The notes under the pieces were generated by a model. The model was not told where the DNA came from. It did not search any database and saw nothing but the letters and a program-made list of their open reading frames with translations. A DNA stretch of 64,000 nucleotides. It comes from Nemertoderma westbladi (Eukaryota; Xenacoelomorpha; Nemertodermatida; Nemertodermatidae). Below, piece by piece: positions 24,248-33,656 of this stretch. The number at the start of each line of letters is the position of its first letter. Positions within the stretch are counted from its first letter, which is position 1. The translations under genes were made by a program, and so were the position numbers. The stretch spans positions 124,001-188,000 of the forward strand of contig JAUCBJ010006842.1 in assembly GCA_032718475.1 (NCBI GenBank), read 5' to 3'.

Positions 24248-25833
24248 GTCGAGGAGGAAGTAGCAGTAGAAGAGGAGGGAGAGGAGTCGGAGGGGGGAGA
24301 GATATACAGCCTATTGGCGAGAGAGATTAAGGAGGCACCACCGAAACCGAGAGAACCATGCGACAACCCAGCGGATAGGTTGCTCAGTTACAGCTCCAGC
24401 TGGTACAAGACTAAGAAGTTGGTAGCATATTTGAGGGCCTACAGGGATTTCCTCAGGGGAGTTGGTAAGGATACCAAAACGAGACCCATTATCGATCTGG
24501 AAGGGGCGGCCAAAGCCGTGATACGATACGAGCAAAGGAGGGGGTACACGGACGAAGTGAACAGAGTCAGCAAGCAACAGCGCCTTCATCAAGACAGCGA
24601 ACTCAATGCGCTGTCGCCGCAATTGAACGATGACGGGATCCTGGTGATGAATTCCAGGGTGGTAAACAACAACAGCCCAGTCATTCCACCGAAACCTATA
24701 ATATTCCCAAATAAGTCACCAATAGTCCACCAGATCATATGGGATTCCCAAAAATCGATACTACATGGAGGTACCAATCAGACCCTGACGGAGATACGGA
24801 AGATGTTCTGGGTTATCCAACTCAGGAAGATGGTAAAGGCGATAGTGGGGCAGTGCCAGACCTGCCGATGGACGAAGAAAGAGAGGGCCGTACAGAAGAT
24901 GGCGCCATTACCAGCCATTAGGGTGAGGCATCACGACCCGCCATTTACACACTGCGACATGGAAATGTTCTGGCCAATTAAGATAAAGGTGATGCAGCAT
25001 ACAGAGAAACGCTATGGCATTATCTTTGTCTGCAATAACACGAGGGCGGTGGTAATAGAACTTGCCCAGGATGCTACAGCGTCGGCATTTATTAATGCTT
25101 TAGAGAGGTTTGTAACCCGCAGGGGAGGGACGGTAGAGGTGTTATATTCAGATAATGGATGCAACTTCGTGGGCGCGAAGAACGAGTTGGCCGAAGCTCT
25201 CAACATCCTGGAGGGAGAAGGTGTCAGGGCGGCGATGAGGAAACACCTTATAAGGTGGGAGAGGAGAACACCATACGCACCACATACATTAGGGTGTGTG
25301 GAACGGCTGTGGGAATGTCCAAGCGACTGATGACCAAACTAATGAACAACCATATGGTCATGGAAGACGTATTGAGAACGGTGTTAGCCAAATGTGAGGG
25401 GATTATTAATAGCCAACCGCTATATCCTGAGAATGACGACCCGGAATCACTGGACGTCCTAACACCAGCTCATTTAGTTATGGAGAGGCCGGCGACGATT
25501 GACATGCGAAGTGTAGATCCAGACGAAGTTGCCAAGGCAATAAGCACGGAGTATTGGACGAGGTGGATACAAGTGTATCTTCCAACACTACATAAGAGGA
25601 GTAAATGGAGGAACAGTCACAGAGAACTAAAGAAGGGTGACTTCATAATTGTCACAGACGACACAATTATCAATAACCAGTGGAGACTAGCTAAGGTAGT
25701 AGAAACCTACCCCGACGAGGACGGAAGGATTAGGTCGGTGGAAGTGAGGATCGGAGGAAAGATAGGGTCCAAAGATAGGAAGAACTACAGGAGGGCGGTA
25801 GGAAAGTGTTGCCTATTGGAAGGGTCGCCTTAG
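24248..25833 (+). pseudogene. BEL/Pao integrase and C-terminal domain
   Basis: The frame 24,314-25,330 continues the preceding frame after one stop. It shows the zinc-binding region as HQIIWDSQKSILHGG followed by CQTCRW. The catalytic core follows: THCDMEMFW (first Asp), VLYSDNGCNFVGAKNEL (second Asp) and CVERLWE (Glu). A frameshift near 25,320 moves to frame 25,159-25,833, which continues with CEGIINSQPLYPENDDPES, LDVLTPAHLVM and a C-terminal KKGDFIIVTDD segment typical of BEL/Pao. Integrase would insert the cDNA. The DDE residues are visible but the frame is broken. Confidence 0.85.
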
Positions 25834-26030
25834 TGTTTAGTTGTCCAATATATTGGACTGAGGGGGGTGGGAATGAGGGCGAGACGCCCTTCCCACACAT
25901 AAAAAACAAAAAAATAATAAGCAAAATAATAAGATAAATACTTAGTAATGTAGATAGTAGATATTAGTAGGTAGTTAGAATTATGTACGTCGGAAGGGTA
26001 CAATAATGTACCAACGTACCTAATTTAAGT
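25834..26030 (+). other. Post-pol region with palindrome, purine run and hairpin
   Basis: The palindrome TCCAATATATTGGA sits at about 25,845-25,858, followed by GAGGGGGGTGG, a possible polypurine tract. Next comes a hairpin at 25,869-25,898 with arms GTGGGAA and GGGCG matching CGCCC and TTCCCAC. This is where a BEL/Pao 3' LTR would be expected to start (TGGGAATG). No matching 5' copy was found. Confidence 0.45.
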
Positions 26031-26405
26031 ACCGTAGAACCTGTGGGCACTGAGGGCGCCACGTGAGGAATTGGGGGGTATGTGCACATATCATAGTAGT
26101 AGGATACATAGTACCGTAGAACCTGTGGGCACTGAGGGTGCCACGTGAGGAATTGGGGGGTATGTGCGCATACCGTAGTAGTAGGGTACATAGTACCATA
26201 GAATCTGTGGGCACTGAGGGCGCCACGTGAGGAATTGGGGGGTATGTACGCATACCGTAGTAGTAGGGTACATAGTACCATAGAACTTGTGGGCACTGAG
26301 GGCGCCACGTGAGGAATTGGGGGGGTATGTACGCATACCGGAGCAGTAGGGTACATAGTACCATAGAGCTTGTGGGCACTGAGGGCGCCACGGAGGGAAG
26401 AGGGG
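26031..26405 (+). repeat. 82-bp tandem repeat (4.5 copies) with CACGTG
   Basis: Units start with ACCRTAGARCYTGTGGGCAC at 26,031, 26,113, 26,195, 26,277 and 26,360. Each has GGCGCCACGTGAGGAATTGG, which contains the CACGTG E-box, and a short imperfect palindrome GTATGTGCGCATAC. It lies downstream of pol, either in the element's LTR or in its 3' untranslated region. The proline- and tyrosine-rich frames on the minus strand arise from this repetition. Confidence 0.93.
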
Positions 26406-26889
26406 GGCATGTGGGTACAGCAGAATAGACTGTGTAGGCTGCACGAAATAGACTACTGTACCGCACAGCCCGTAGTGTAGGTATAGGCTATTGTTACAGA
26501 ACCAGAAAGCTGTCTGGTAGGAAGCTAGTGCTGTAATGAGAAAATTATAGCTAGTCTTCTCTGTACACAAGTAGATGGGTTACTTAAGTAAGTAATCCGG
26601 TGACAGTTATTAATAGCACAGGGAGGGGGAATACAAATAAAATTAGAAAATTACAAAATTAGAAATTAGAAAATTAAAAAATTATAGCAACTGGGGGGAG
26701 GAAATTCTGGAATCATAATTAAAGTAACGGACAAAATTTCATAAATTAGAGGGAATTGGCATTTTGGGGGTATATTTGTACAAATATAATAAAGAAAAGC
26801 ATAACGTAGGACGTAGGCTATCACTGAACGAAACATTAACACCTTGTTTAACGGCCCTCACTTAAATTGAGCCTTTGTAACGCCCCACC
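26406..26889. other. Spacer between pol block and zinc-knuckle ORF
   Basis: A-rich sequence with AAATTAGAAAATTA-type runs near 26,640-26,690 and no open frame of note. It may be LTR or untranslated sequence. Confidence 0.4.
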
Positions 26890-26895
26890 AATTAG

Positions 26896-29523
26896 GTGAG
26901 CGCGGGAAAGTTTGTGATGGCGGAGAGGTTGGTAAAGAAGAGAAAGGCAGAGAAGACTGGCAAGGAGTTACTAGTGGACTTCACGCAGAGGCATCCGGAG
27001 GAGAAGACGAAAGGATACTACAAACTGCTACCGAAGGGTCACAGAGCGCATGCGCTTCAGGACCAGTTTAGGGAGATGCATGAGCGATGACTGGTTGGGA
27101 CCTACCTATTGTCGTTGGACTATGCGATCCTCGAGCATTTTCGCTACGTAGTAAAGGGAGACGAGGCGAAGTTCGGAATACCGAAATATCCGAGGGAACC
27201 ACCGATGAAGGAGTGGTGGAGGCTTGTAGATTCCGTGGAGAGGGGCGGGTACATAGTCCTAGATGACGAAGGGACTGTGGAGGATGATGAGGGCTCAAGA
27301 AGGGGGTCGGCGGGATCGGCTAGAACTATACTACTCTACTGCATTTGGCAGCGCCAAACGGAGATATCTTTCAATTCGACCTGGGGACCTACGAAAAGAA
27401 GAGCGGGCCGAAGTTGAACCGGTTGCCGAAGGTGGTGCAGGACCTAGTGAGGCAGAAAACTACAGTTAAGGTGGGCTCGGTGATCCGCGACGATGCGGAT
27501 AGGAACATTGGACCAGACACCTACAACCTGAGGACCTGCGGACATACAAGTAGTCTATATGGCTATGACGGGGCAGAGGGGTTGGGATTGGTGGAGAACA
27601 CAGGACATTGTGGAGCCGTGGCAATGGGCCAACTAATGGGACTCGTCTGCCACAAGCCGATGGACTGGGGCAAGTTCCGGGAGGAATACGGAGCGGAACT
27701 TGCGAACTCGCTGAAATGGGGAGCAAGGCCATGAAAGCAGGAGGTATATCAGTTCCGAAGGGGAGCAATAAAGATATATCAGAAGAGATATATCTTACAG
27801 GAGGATTGGCTAATGATAGGTTTATTAAAACTATTCATTACCGTGGTTATCGGAAGAGAGCCGACGGCGTTTCTACTATCAGGAGCACCTCTGAATCACA
27901 GGAGAGCCTTTAAGGTGGCCTTTGAAGGTCTTGCAGACCACCCGGGGCTGAAGGGCGAGTCGGTATACTATGATAGCCGACAACTAGTGGACAGAGAGGT
28001 AGACACACCATACAAGAGGTCGAAGAAGCTGGAAGCGGATAGAGTCGAGGAGAGGAGACGGGAGGAGGTCGCGAGGAGAGAAAGCAGGGAGACAGCGGAG
28101 ACGGAAGTGGACATAAGGGGAGAGTAACATGAGTTTGAAGCCCAGAACCTGGACGAACTGAGGTGGGGATCGGAGACCTCAGGCGAGTTTCTGGGGGACG
28201 AACTGGGATGGATGGAGGAATCACCGAAACAGTCGACATCGGGATTGCAAGCAATGCCCCTGCCAGGCGGCTCTGAGGGCAATGTTGGAAGGAAGAGACG
28301 GAAGGAGTTAGAAGGATGGAAAGTCATGAGTGGGTACCAAGGTGGAAAGGGACAAAGTGGATCTACCGGGCTACTGGGTTCTGGTTCACTTCCGGCGAGA
28401 GAAGAAGATAAGGACGAGTTCGCGGCGATGCCGCCGATAGAGAGAATTGCGGCCCCAGTGGGGGAAGGGGAGGAGGACGAGTTTGGCGCGATGCCGCCGA
28501 TAGCGAGGATCGGCCACTCGGATACAGACTAGGTGGGCGGGAGGGTGGTGACCGCCAGCGGGCGAGGGCCTTCTGGGACAAACCCGGCAAGCGGGCCTGG
28601 GAGCACGGGGTGCCGGCGATGGATTTCGTGGCGAGTACGACCAGGTTGGGCAAGCAACCGGGAATGGCACCACGGGTAGTGTTTGGGGAAACAATGCCAA
28701 GGGTGGAGGAGGACATCGACATGGGTAGGGAGCATAGCGTCCAGATATTTGCCTACTAGCGGCTCCATAGACCCAGGAGGCCACGCGGAGCCAAGGACGA
28801 CTTGGGGTGGGACACATTGGTACAGGGCTGCGATTACTGTGGGAGACTAACCCACCAACAAAAGAGCTGCCTGTATCGTTTCCAAAAGGGGACTGCTGCA
28901 AGTCGACCCATAGGATGGGTGTATGTCCGAGGCTGCACAACCGATGCTCAAATTGCAACTTCCGAGGGCACTTTGGGCGCAAGTGCGACTGGATGGACGA
29001 CGAGGAGAAGTTCCGGATCTTCGAGGAGTGAGCCGACGTATGAGTCATGACACGACAAAGGATGAAGGCCCAGGAGTTACGGTGGGGCTTCTTTAATATC
29101 AATGCGGAAGCCCACCAGGAGATTACCAAAAGGAGACTACCATTCACATATCAGGAGGTAGCGACAGCAGCATCGTATGGAGGAGTCATCAACACTCAGA
29201 GATACCTAGACAGATGGTCGCCAAAAAATAGAATCGAATTCAGGGACTTTCCGGCGGAGCACGTGCCGCGGGCGATGAAAATGATCCTGTGGGACGCTAC
29301 CAGAGGAAAACAGGTGGGACACTCAGAGGGACCACCTGCGAAGCGATCCTGGGAGTTGATAAGACCTGCGCCAAAAGAACCAACGACGGGGCTTAGTAAG
29401 ATGGTATCGGCAAGGATGAGGAGTCTCAAGGAGGATAAACAGGAGGGAAGGAAACGGCCCAGGCAAGATGACGATAGGGGCAAAGAACTCAGATGGTTTC
29501 CAAAGACGGGAGTAGCGAACTAG
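26896..29523 (+). pseudogene. Accessory ORF with two CCHC zinc knuckles (broken)
   Basis: One long protein, about 870 codons, appears broken by a few lesions: an in-frame TGA at 27,088-27,090, a frameshift near 27,340, another near 27,730-27,810, a TAA at 28,125-28,127 and further shifts near 28,530 and 28,890. The N-terminal part starts MSAGKFVMAERLVKKRKAEK. A middle segment is Glu/Arg-rich (EERRREEVARRESRE), then an acidic part repeats DEFGAMPPI. At about 28,829-28,990 two exact C-x2-C-x4-H-x4-C knuckles occur, CDYCGRLTHQQKSC and CSNCNFRGHFGRKC. The C-terminus ends RWFPKTGVAN. I do not recognise the family. Zinc knuckles suggest nucleic-acid binding; the protein may be a second gag-like or regulatory product of the retroelement. 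Confidence 0.55.
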
Positions 29524-30182
29524 AACTCAGGAACAGGGGTGTGGGTGTGCCTGGAAGGCACCACATGTAGGAAAGAGTACAGACTTCTAAGTGTAATTAA
29601 TCAAGTGCAATTAGTATGTATGTACGTAAAAATAATTAATTAATACAGAATATAATCAATGTAAGTACTATAGTCATATATAACCTTTTCCAACTAGCTA
29701 CTGGGATTGGGGACCAATTGACTACGACAGGAGGACGAGACATTAGACGGATCCCATTTCTCAAGTGCGGCCACACTAATGAGAATGTGGGAGCCTGACA
29801 GGAGGGCACGGAGACTGGGAATAAAATATATCAGTTGAGTATAGGGGAATGGGGGAAGTGTGGGAAGGAGGTGTTTGGGTGTGAGGAAGTACGAAATTCA
29901 AGCATGGGGAGCGAGCATGGAGGAGGATAAGTCCCAAAGGGACTGGTGAGAGAGGAGGGGACAAAGGTCCATGAGGAAATTTTGAGGAAAATTGTGTGAA
30001 GAGTGAGGACAATCATCTCAAACAGAGACACCAAATACCTTGGTGCAACATAGCTCGCGATTGCACAGTAGTAATAACAGACCCATGGGGGCCGGTCTGG
30101 AAAGCCGACCCCGAGAAGAAAACTCCACCCCACATCCAATATTAGATTGGATTCCAGCGGAATTGAAGCGCACTTAAGGTTG
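29524..30182 (+). other. 3' untranslated region of the retroelement
   Basis: Purine-rich, with no credible frame. Minus-strand frames 29,776-30,139 are proline/serine-rich shadows of G/A-rich DNA. It leads into a hairpin and the LTR-like end. Confidence 0.4.
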
Positions 30183-30219
30183 ATGCTATCTTCTCACGGG
30201 AAGATAGCATGGGGGGGAG
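30183..30219 (+). promoter_or_regulatory. Hairpin followed by polypurine tract
   Basis: ATGCTATCTTC and GAAGATAGCAT form a perfect 11-bp stem around a loop of about 6 bases. GGGGGGGAG follows directly and then TGTAAGCGG. A polypurine tract adjoining TG is the layout expected for plus-strand priming at the edge of a 3' LTR. Confidence 0.55.
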
Positions 30220-30548
30220 TGTAAGCGGATACAATTCCCTACATCACCCACCGAAAATGGGACTAGTGGCATTTTACCAATATAGTTGGCGATGCGAGAT
30301 TACCAATAATAATCTCGGCTCACAACCAACTGTTGCTGTTACTATACTGTTATATGATTAACTCATAATTATCAGTCTGACTGTGCTATTATCGCTGTGA
30401 TTATTAATACTGAGAAACGAACTGTATTGTTTTCCCATCGGCCTTCGGCCAAAGATATTATCCCGTTAGCCAAGCAGCCCAGCAACAAAGTGACGCGTAC
30501 AATCTATTCCGGTCGGAATCTCACTTCCAACTCCAGGATCCCGTCACA
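30220..30548 (+). repeat. Candidate 3' LTR (329 bp)
   Basis: It begins TGTAAGCGG right after a polypurine tract and ends GGATCCCGTCACA, so it has TG...CA termini. Its content is promoter-like and AT-rich relative to the element body. No matching 5' LTR was found in the window, so the assignment rests on structure at the 3' edge only. Confidence 0.5.
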
Positions 30549-30944
30549 CTGCTTTACTAAAGCAGTGATTTTTTATGTCCTTTTATTTGACATTTTTGTC
30601 CTCCTTCTTTTTCGAATTGTGCATAATGACTTTTGTTGTCCTTTAATGACTTTTTATGTACGTGTTTCTTCAAACTGTCAGACTGCTGATTTCTGGACTA
30701 TCAGACAGTTGATTTCAACATGCCTATGCCTAAACATTTAAAATTTGTTGATTTCTGGTCTGTCTGACAGTTGGTTTCACTATGCCTGTGCCAAAACATT
30801 CACAATTACATGATTTATAGACTATCGGATAGATTTCCATATGCGCCTGTGGTAAAAGACTCTAAATTTAATAGTTTGTGGTTGTTGTCGATAATTGATT
30901 ACCACATGACGTAGCAAAACACTCATTTTATAGCCAAAAACAAT
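30549..30944. other. Spacer between LTR-like end and right satellite
   Basis: T-rich DNA with three loosely related segments containing CTATCAGACAGTTGATTTC-like words (about 30,690, 30,755 and 30,815), perhaps a diverged tandem repeat of ~65 bp. No gene recognised. Confidence 0.35.
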
Positions 30945-31458
30945 TACCAATTGATGGAAAGGAGCAGGTTAGAGAGGCAGGATTTTCTAACCAAAACAAT
31001 AAACAGTCACTTTACCAAATGAAGGAAAAGGAGCACGTTACAGAGGCTGGCCTTTCTAACCAAAACAATAAACGGTCACTTTACCTAATCAGGGAAAGGA
31101 GCGTTACAGAGGAGGGATTTTCTAACCAAAACAATAAACAATCACTTTACCAAATAAAGGAAAGGAGCAGGTTACATAGATGGTCTTTTCTAACCAAAAC
31201 AATAAACAATAACATTACCAATTGAGGGAAAGGAGCAGGTTTAAAGAGGCGGGCTTTTCTAACCAAACCAATAAACGATCACTTTACCAAATCAGGTAAA
31301 GGAGCAGGTTGTAGAGGCGGGATTTTCTAACCAAAACAATAAACGATCACTTAGCTAATTGAGGGAAAGGAGCAGGTTACAGAGGCGGGATTTTCTAACC
31401 AAAACAATAAACGATCATTTAACTAATTAAGGGAAAGGGGCGGGTTACAGAGGCGGGA
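30945..31458 (+). repeat. ~68-bp satellite array, right block (7 units)
   Basis: The same unit and orientation as the array at 17,790-18,262. CTAACCAAAACAATAAAC recurs near 30,987, 31,057, 31,121, 31,190, 31,259, 31,328 and 31,397, joined by GGGAAAGGAGCAGGTTACAG. The array ends at GGCGGGATATGG. Confidence 0.93.
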
Positions 31459-32680
31459 TATGGACGAGTTTCGTTTAATTCTAGTCGAGATTTATCGAAT
31501 TTCAGTTTCGGCCAATCAGAGCGTCCCATTCGTAGTGCACTCGCCCCATGGGTCTGAAAATTTGCGAGTTACCTTACATTTGGCCTATGTATCTATGATC
31601 AAATAATCAGAAAAATCGTTAGAGGTTTGGCTGGACAATTTTTAGATGGATAATGTTCACAATAGATGCGTTTTAGTATTACGATTATTTTCAACCAAGA
31701 TTAAGGAACGTCTATATCGAGTGTATATTGGAGTCTATTGCGGCTGGGGTCATGAACTAAGTTTAGACTGTTTAGGATCGTTCTATATATTTAATCAATT
31801 TATAAATCGAAACAAAATGAAATCCACTCATAACTATTGTTATGGTAACCGCCCATATGAGCAACAACAATGCGCCTGGCAAGGCGGAACAGATGGCCTC
31901 GTTTAGTGCATGTCCCTCAGTAATAGCAGCAAAATATTAAAATCTATAATCGATATAGACCTATTATTGCATTGCTACCAGTAGGCGTAGAAGCAGCTCC
32001 TCATGCTGCATGTATATTTAGTTAGGCTTACTATGAAGAACGGGGGTGCTATTACTGATCTGATCAATTTGAAATCCAGCTATTATTAATCCTGATGCCA
32101 TGGCGGCCGTGTCAAAATGTTCCGCTAAGTGGACAATTTTGTATAAACAACACGCAAGCATCGAAGTGCTCAAGAGTATGGTGACACCTCATCCCATCCC
32201 AGACCTATCCAGTAATCCCCGGCGATTACTGCTCACTGATATTGCAACGAGGATCAAACTGTCGATTGCGGCCAGCAAATCTCTTATACCGGTTGATTTG
32301 ATATAGTATAATAATTATTCGATTGATTATTACTTTTCAACTAAAGATCTGCAAACAAACCATGCCATGTTGTGTGAGCACCGAACTACATCATGTCACG
32401 GAATATAGTTTAAACGATGGAATGTAAAGACACGCTGACTTAACAGGATTCTGGCACGTCATGATTAGCTAGTTAAAGTTCACCTCCAGGGACTCCGCTT
32501 TGTGTACTAATTTATTTATTTATTTCCTCGATAAGCAACAATAATAATAATTTTGATATACATACAGATTCACAACAATAATATAATATAAAGCAATTAT
32601 AGAATATATAAATAAAACTGAACTTAATTAAATAATAATTGAATCTGCTGGGCATGGTGGGGGTAGACTTCCACTATGGA
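31459..32680. other. Non-coding DNA with two weak ORFs
   Basis: Contains an 86-codon frame at 31,646-31,906 without recognisable domain, preceded by a GGCCAATCAGAGCG word that resembles a CCAAT box. The rest is AT-rich. I see no supported gene except the weak candidate at 32,100. Confidence 0.35.
32100..32306 (+). CDS. Hypothetical short ORF with good start context
   Basis: A 68-codon frame starting MAAVSKCSAKWTILYKQHAS in the context GATGCCATGGCGG, close to the vertebrate-style Kozak consensus. Composition is ordinary and no domain is recognised. It could be a chance frame or a lone exon; there is no supporting splice site or poly(A) signal that I can tie to it. Confidence 0.2.
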   Translation: MAAVSKCSAKWTILYKQHASIEVLKSMVTPHPIPDLSSNPRRLLLTDIATRIKLSIAASKSLIPVDLI

Positions 32681-32946
32681 TCTAGGACACTTCTTCCCCC
32701 GGACAGTTCCCCCCCCCCCCCCCCCCCCGCCCAAGTAGGACACTTCCCCCCAAAAGGAAAATTTGATACTACTTGTCTGGATACGAGCGGTCCGTTTACC
32801 TTACAAAATGAAAAATAAGAATGACAGTCGGGGAGGGAAGTGTCTGGGGTGGAAGTGTCCAGGGGGAAGTGTCCTACTTGAACGGGGGGGAACTGTCCGG
32901 GGGGGAAGTGTCCGGAGGGGAGTGTCCGGGGGGAAGTGTCCGCACA
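32680..32946. repeat. Inverted repeat of C/G tracts (potential cruciform)
   Basis: The left arm at about 32,685-32,752 (GGACACTTCTTCCCCCGGAC, then a C run, then CAAGTAGGACACTTCCCCC) is matched in reverse complement at about 32,860-32,925. The loop is about 100 bp. Additional GGGGAAGTGTCC words extend the right side to 32,942. The left C run is ~20 long, the right G run ~7. Confidence 0.85.
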
Positions 32947-33001
32947 CCTTCCACTATAGCTACATGCTAGTGCAGCTTCAGTCTACCACCAATAATTGGA
33001 G

Positions 33002-33656
33002 GAAACGAGTCTAAAAAGTAAAGATAAAATAATTTTTGTTTCGACCATTGATATTTTGACCAATAATACCGAGGAGCTGAAAATAACTTAACTTTGTAAT
33101 TTGTGTTTTGCGTGGATTATTTTATTTGTAAATACTATTAATATTGTAGATACCAAATACGTGAATTAATATGGCAGTAAGTTTATTATTGAATGTAAAA
33201 AGATCTGTAGAAAATACAAAATAGAGTATAGTTGCTGACATGATAGAAAATAAATTTGAATTCCGATAAAGGAAGAAGAACTTGAGCATATTGTGAAATG
33301 AAATCGGATATTATGACATTACATTGGTACACATAAAGTAGGCTACGTTATGAATCAGTCCAAATTAATCAGGGTGTAGTAAATTTTCTTAATTTTCTTT
33401 TAAATGTATTCAAGCTAGGGCTACAGCGAATTAATATATAATATGATATATATAATATATCTAATACTAATGAAAAATATCAATGAAAAAAAGATAAATT
33501 CCAAGCACTTGGGGGCACTTGGCTCTATATCAAGGTGACTTTCTCAGTTACTTCGTTCTAAATTTTTTACATGATTTATTATAAAATACATTAGTTACCG
33601 GTATGTATATACATTGCCAGTATGAGGTATGAAATATTGCATCAAACAGAACAATA
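33002..33656. other. Non-coding AT-rich DNA
   Basis: No gene, repeat array or RNA recognised between the C/G inverted repeat and the 29-bp array. Confidence 0.4.

Larger units (their letters stand above)
18250..30548 (+). mobile_element. BEL/Pao-type LTR retrotransposon block (degenerate)
   Basis: This block runs from the broken edge of the left satellite to a candidate 3' LTR. In order it carries coiled-coil and gag-like frames, a DSGA protease, an RT with YVDD box, RNase H, an integrase with DDE residues, an 82-bp tandem repeat, a second long broken frame with two CCHC knuckles, a hairpin, a polypurine tract and an LTR-like end. BEL/Pao identity rests on the protease, RT and integrase motifs. 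Many stops and frameshifts show it is dead. I could not find a matching 5' LTR by eye, so it may be 5'-truncated or composed of two nested elements (18.25 to about 25.9 kb, and 25.9 to 30.5 kb). The block is clearly more GC-rich than the flanks. Confidence 0.7.

Noticed and set aside
25964-26570. Three overlapping minus-strand frames with repeated PQCPQV peptides
   Set aside because: Translation of the 82-bp tandem repeat; no independent evidence of a gene.
28363-29147. 253-codon minus-strand frame opposite the zinc-knuckle ORF
   Set aside because: The plus strand has exact CCHC knuckles and consistent composition; the minus frame is Pro/Arg-rich as expected of an antisense shadow.
31500-31906. 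Promoter with CCAAT box and 86-codon gene
   Set aside because: The CCAAT word is isolated, no TATA or initiator stands out, and the frame has no family signature.
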